Shown one piece after another: positions 14,634-14,743 of a stretch of 14,743 nt of DNA (the stretch's first letter is position 1; each line of letters starts with the position of its first letter). The stretch is taken from contig DASXRU010000134.1 in assembly GCA_036506395.1 (NCBI GenBank), positions 1-14,743 on the forward strand. The letters are read 5' to 3'. The notes under the pieces were generated by a model. The model saw only the letters and a program-made list of their open reading frames with translations. It ran no database searches and was not told the origin of the DNA. The stretch comes from DASXRU01 sp036506395 (GTDB lineage: Bacteria; Acidobacteriota; Blastocatellia; Pyrinomonadales; Pyrinomonadaceae). A program made the translations under genes and the position numbers.

Positions 14634-14672
14634 AATGACAAATGAGAAATGACAAATGACAAATGGAAAATC
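14634..14672. repeat. Inverted heptamer block (right arm)
   Basis: On the minus strand this reads as 7-mers ATTTTCC, ATTTGTC, ATTTGTC, ATTTCTC, ATTTGTC. It is the reverse complement of the reconstructed left arm, separated from it by 42 bases. Confidence 0.8.
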
Positions 14673-14743
14673 AGAACCCCACCCCTCTGACGCCCCCGGA
14701 CCGTAATATCCCACTAATTACACTCTACCCTCGTCTCTTCCCC
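14673..14743. other. Remaining non-coding right edge
   Basis: I see no gene, clear promoter or RNA gene here. With 14156-14672 this makes about 590 bases without a gene upstream of the histidine kinase, filled mainly by the heptamer arms and the MITE-like element. Confidence 0.5.

Noticed and set aside
14200..14672. A CRISPR-like array from the repeated ATTTGTC units
   Set aside because: The 7-base units are directly adjacent with no spacers, and the two blocks are inverted relative to each other. There are no cas genes.

Overview
The window is bacterial chromosome carrying mostly housekeeping genes. Every credible gene lies on the minus strand, so transcription runs from right to left. Moderate GC content, the tgt-yajC-secD-secF order, a TonB/ExbB/ExbD/ExbD/TPR-lipoprotein cluster next to a long Rel protein, and a GAF-rich soluble histidine kinase suggest a Gram-negative envelope. 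Acidobacteriota (perhaps the Blastocatellia side) is the best guess, but this is inferred from gene content and protein style and was not tested.

Layout in transcription order. (1) 14156-14743 is non-coding. It holds tandem heptamers (consensus ATTTGTC) in two inverted blocks, and a 344-bp element with 18-bp terminal inverted repeats and a 9-bp target duplication has inserted into one block. (2) 14155-11186 encodes a 989-residue cytoplasmic sensor kinase with four GAF-like domains, HisKA and HATPase. (3) 11086-10556 encodes a small exported PsbP/DcrB-like protein. (4) 10497-8898 encodes Tgt (tRNA queuosine modification) and YajC. (5) 8897-8623 is an intercistronic region built of inverted, hairpin-forming REP-like units. 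(6) 8622-5785 encodes SecD and SecF, which with YajC form the accessory complex of the Sec translocon. (7) 5784-5413 is non-coding, with a candidate promoter. (8) 5412-1714 is a cluster of tonB, exbB, two exbD genes and a TPR lipoprotein. It would form a proton-motive-force-driven energiser for outer-membrane transport. (9) 1713-1481 holds a perfect 17-bp-stem hairpin abutting an extended -10 box. (10) From 1480 to the left edge runs a bifunctional (p)ppGpp synthetase/hydrolase, cut by the window end.

Functionally the window joins protein export (SecDF-YajC), outer-membrane energy transduction (Ton system), tRNA modification and the stringent response. Several starts were moved from the longest reading frame because ribosome-binding sites or signal peptides decide them (exbB GTG at 4542, TPR lipoprotein at 2550, PsbP-like gene at 11086). 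The tgt start is less certain.

I found no phage, defence, CRISPR, toxin-antitoxin or biosynthetic system. The most interesting signals are non-coding: the MITE-like insertion in a heptamer hairpin, the inverted REP-like pair with compensatory stem changes, and the hairpin overlapping the putative rel promoter.
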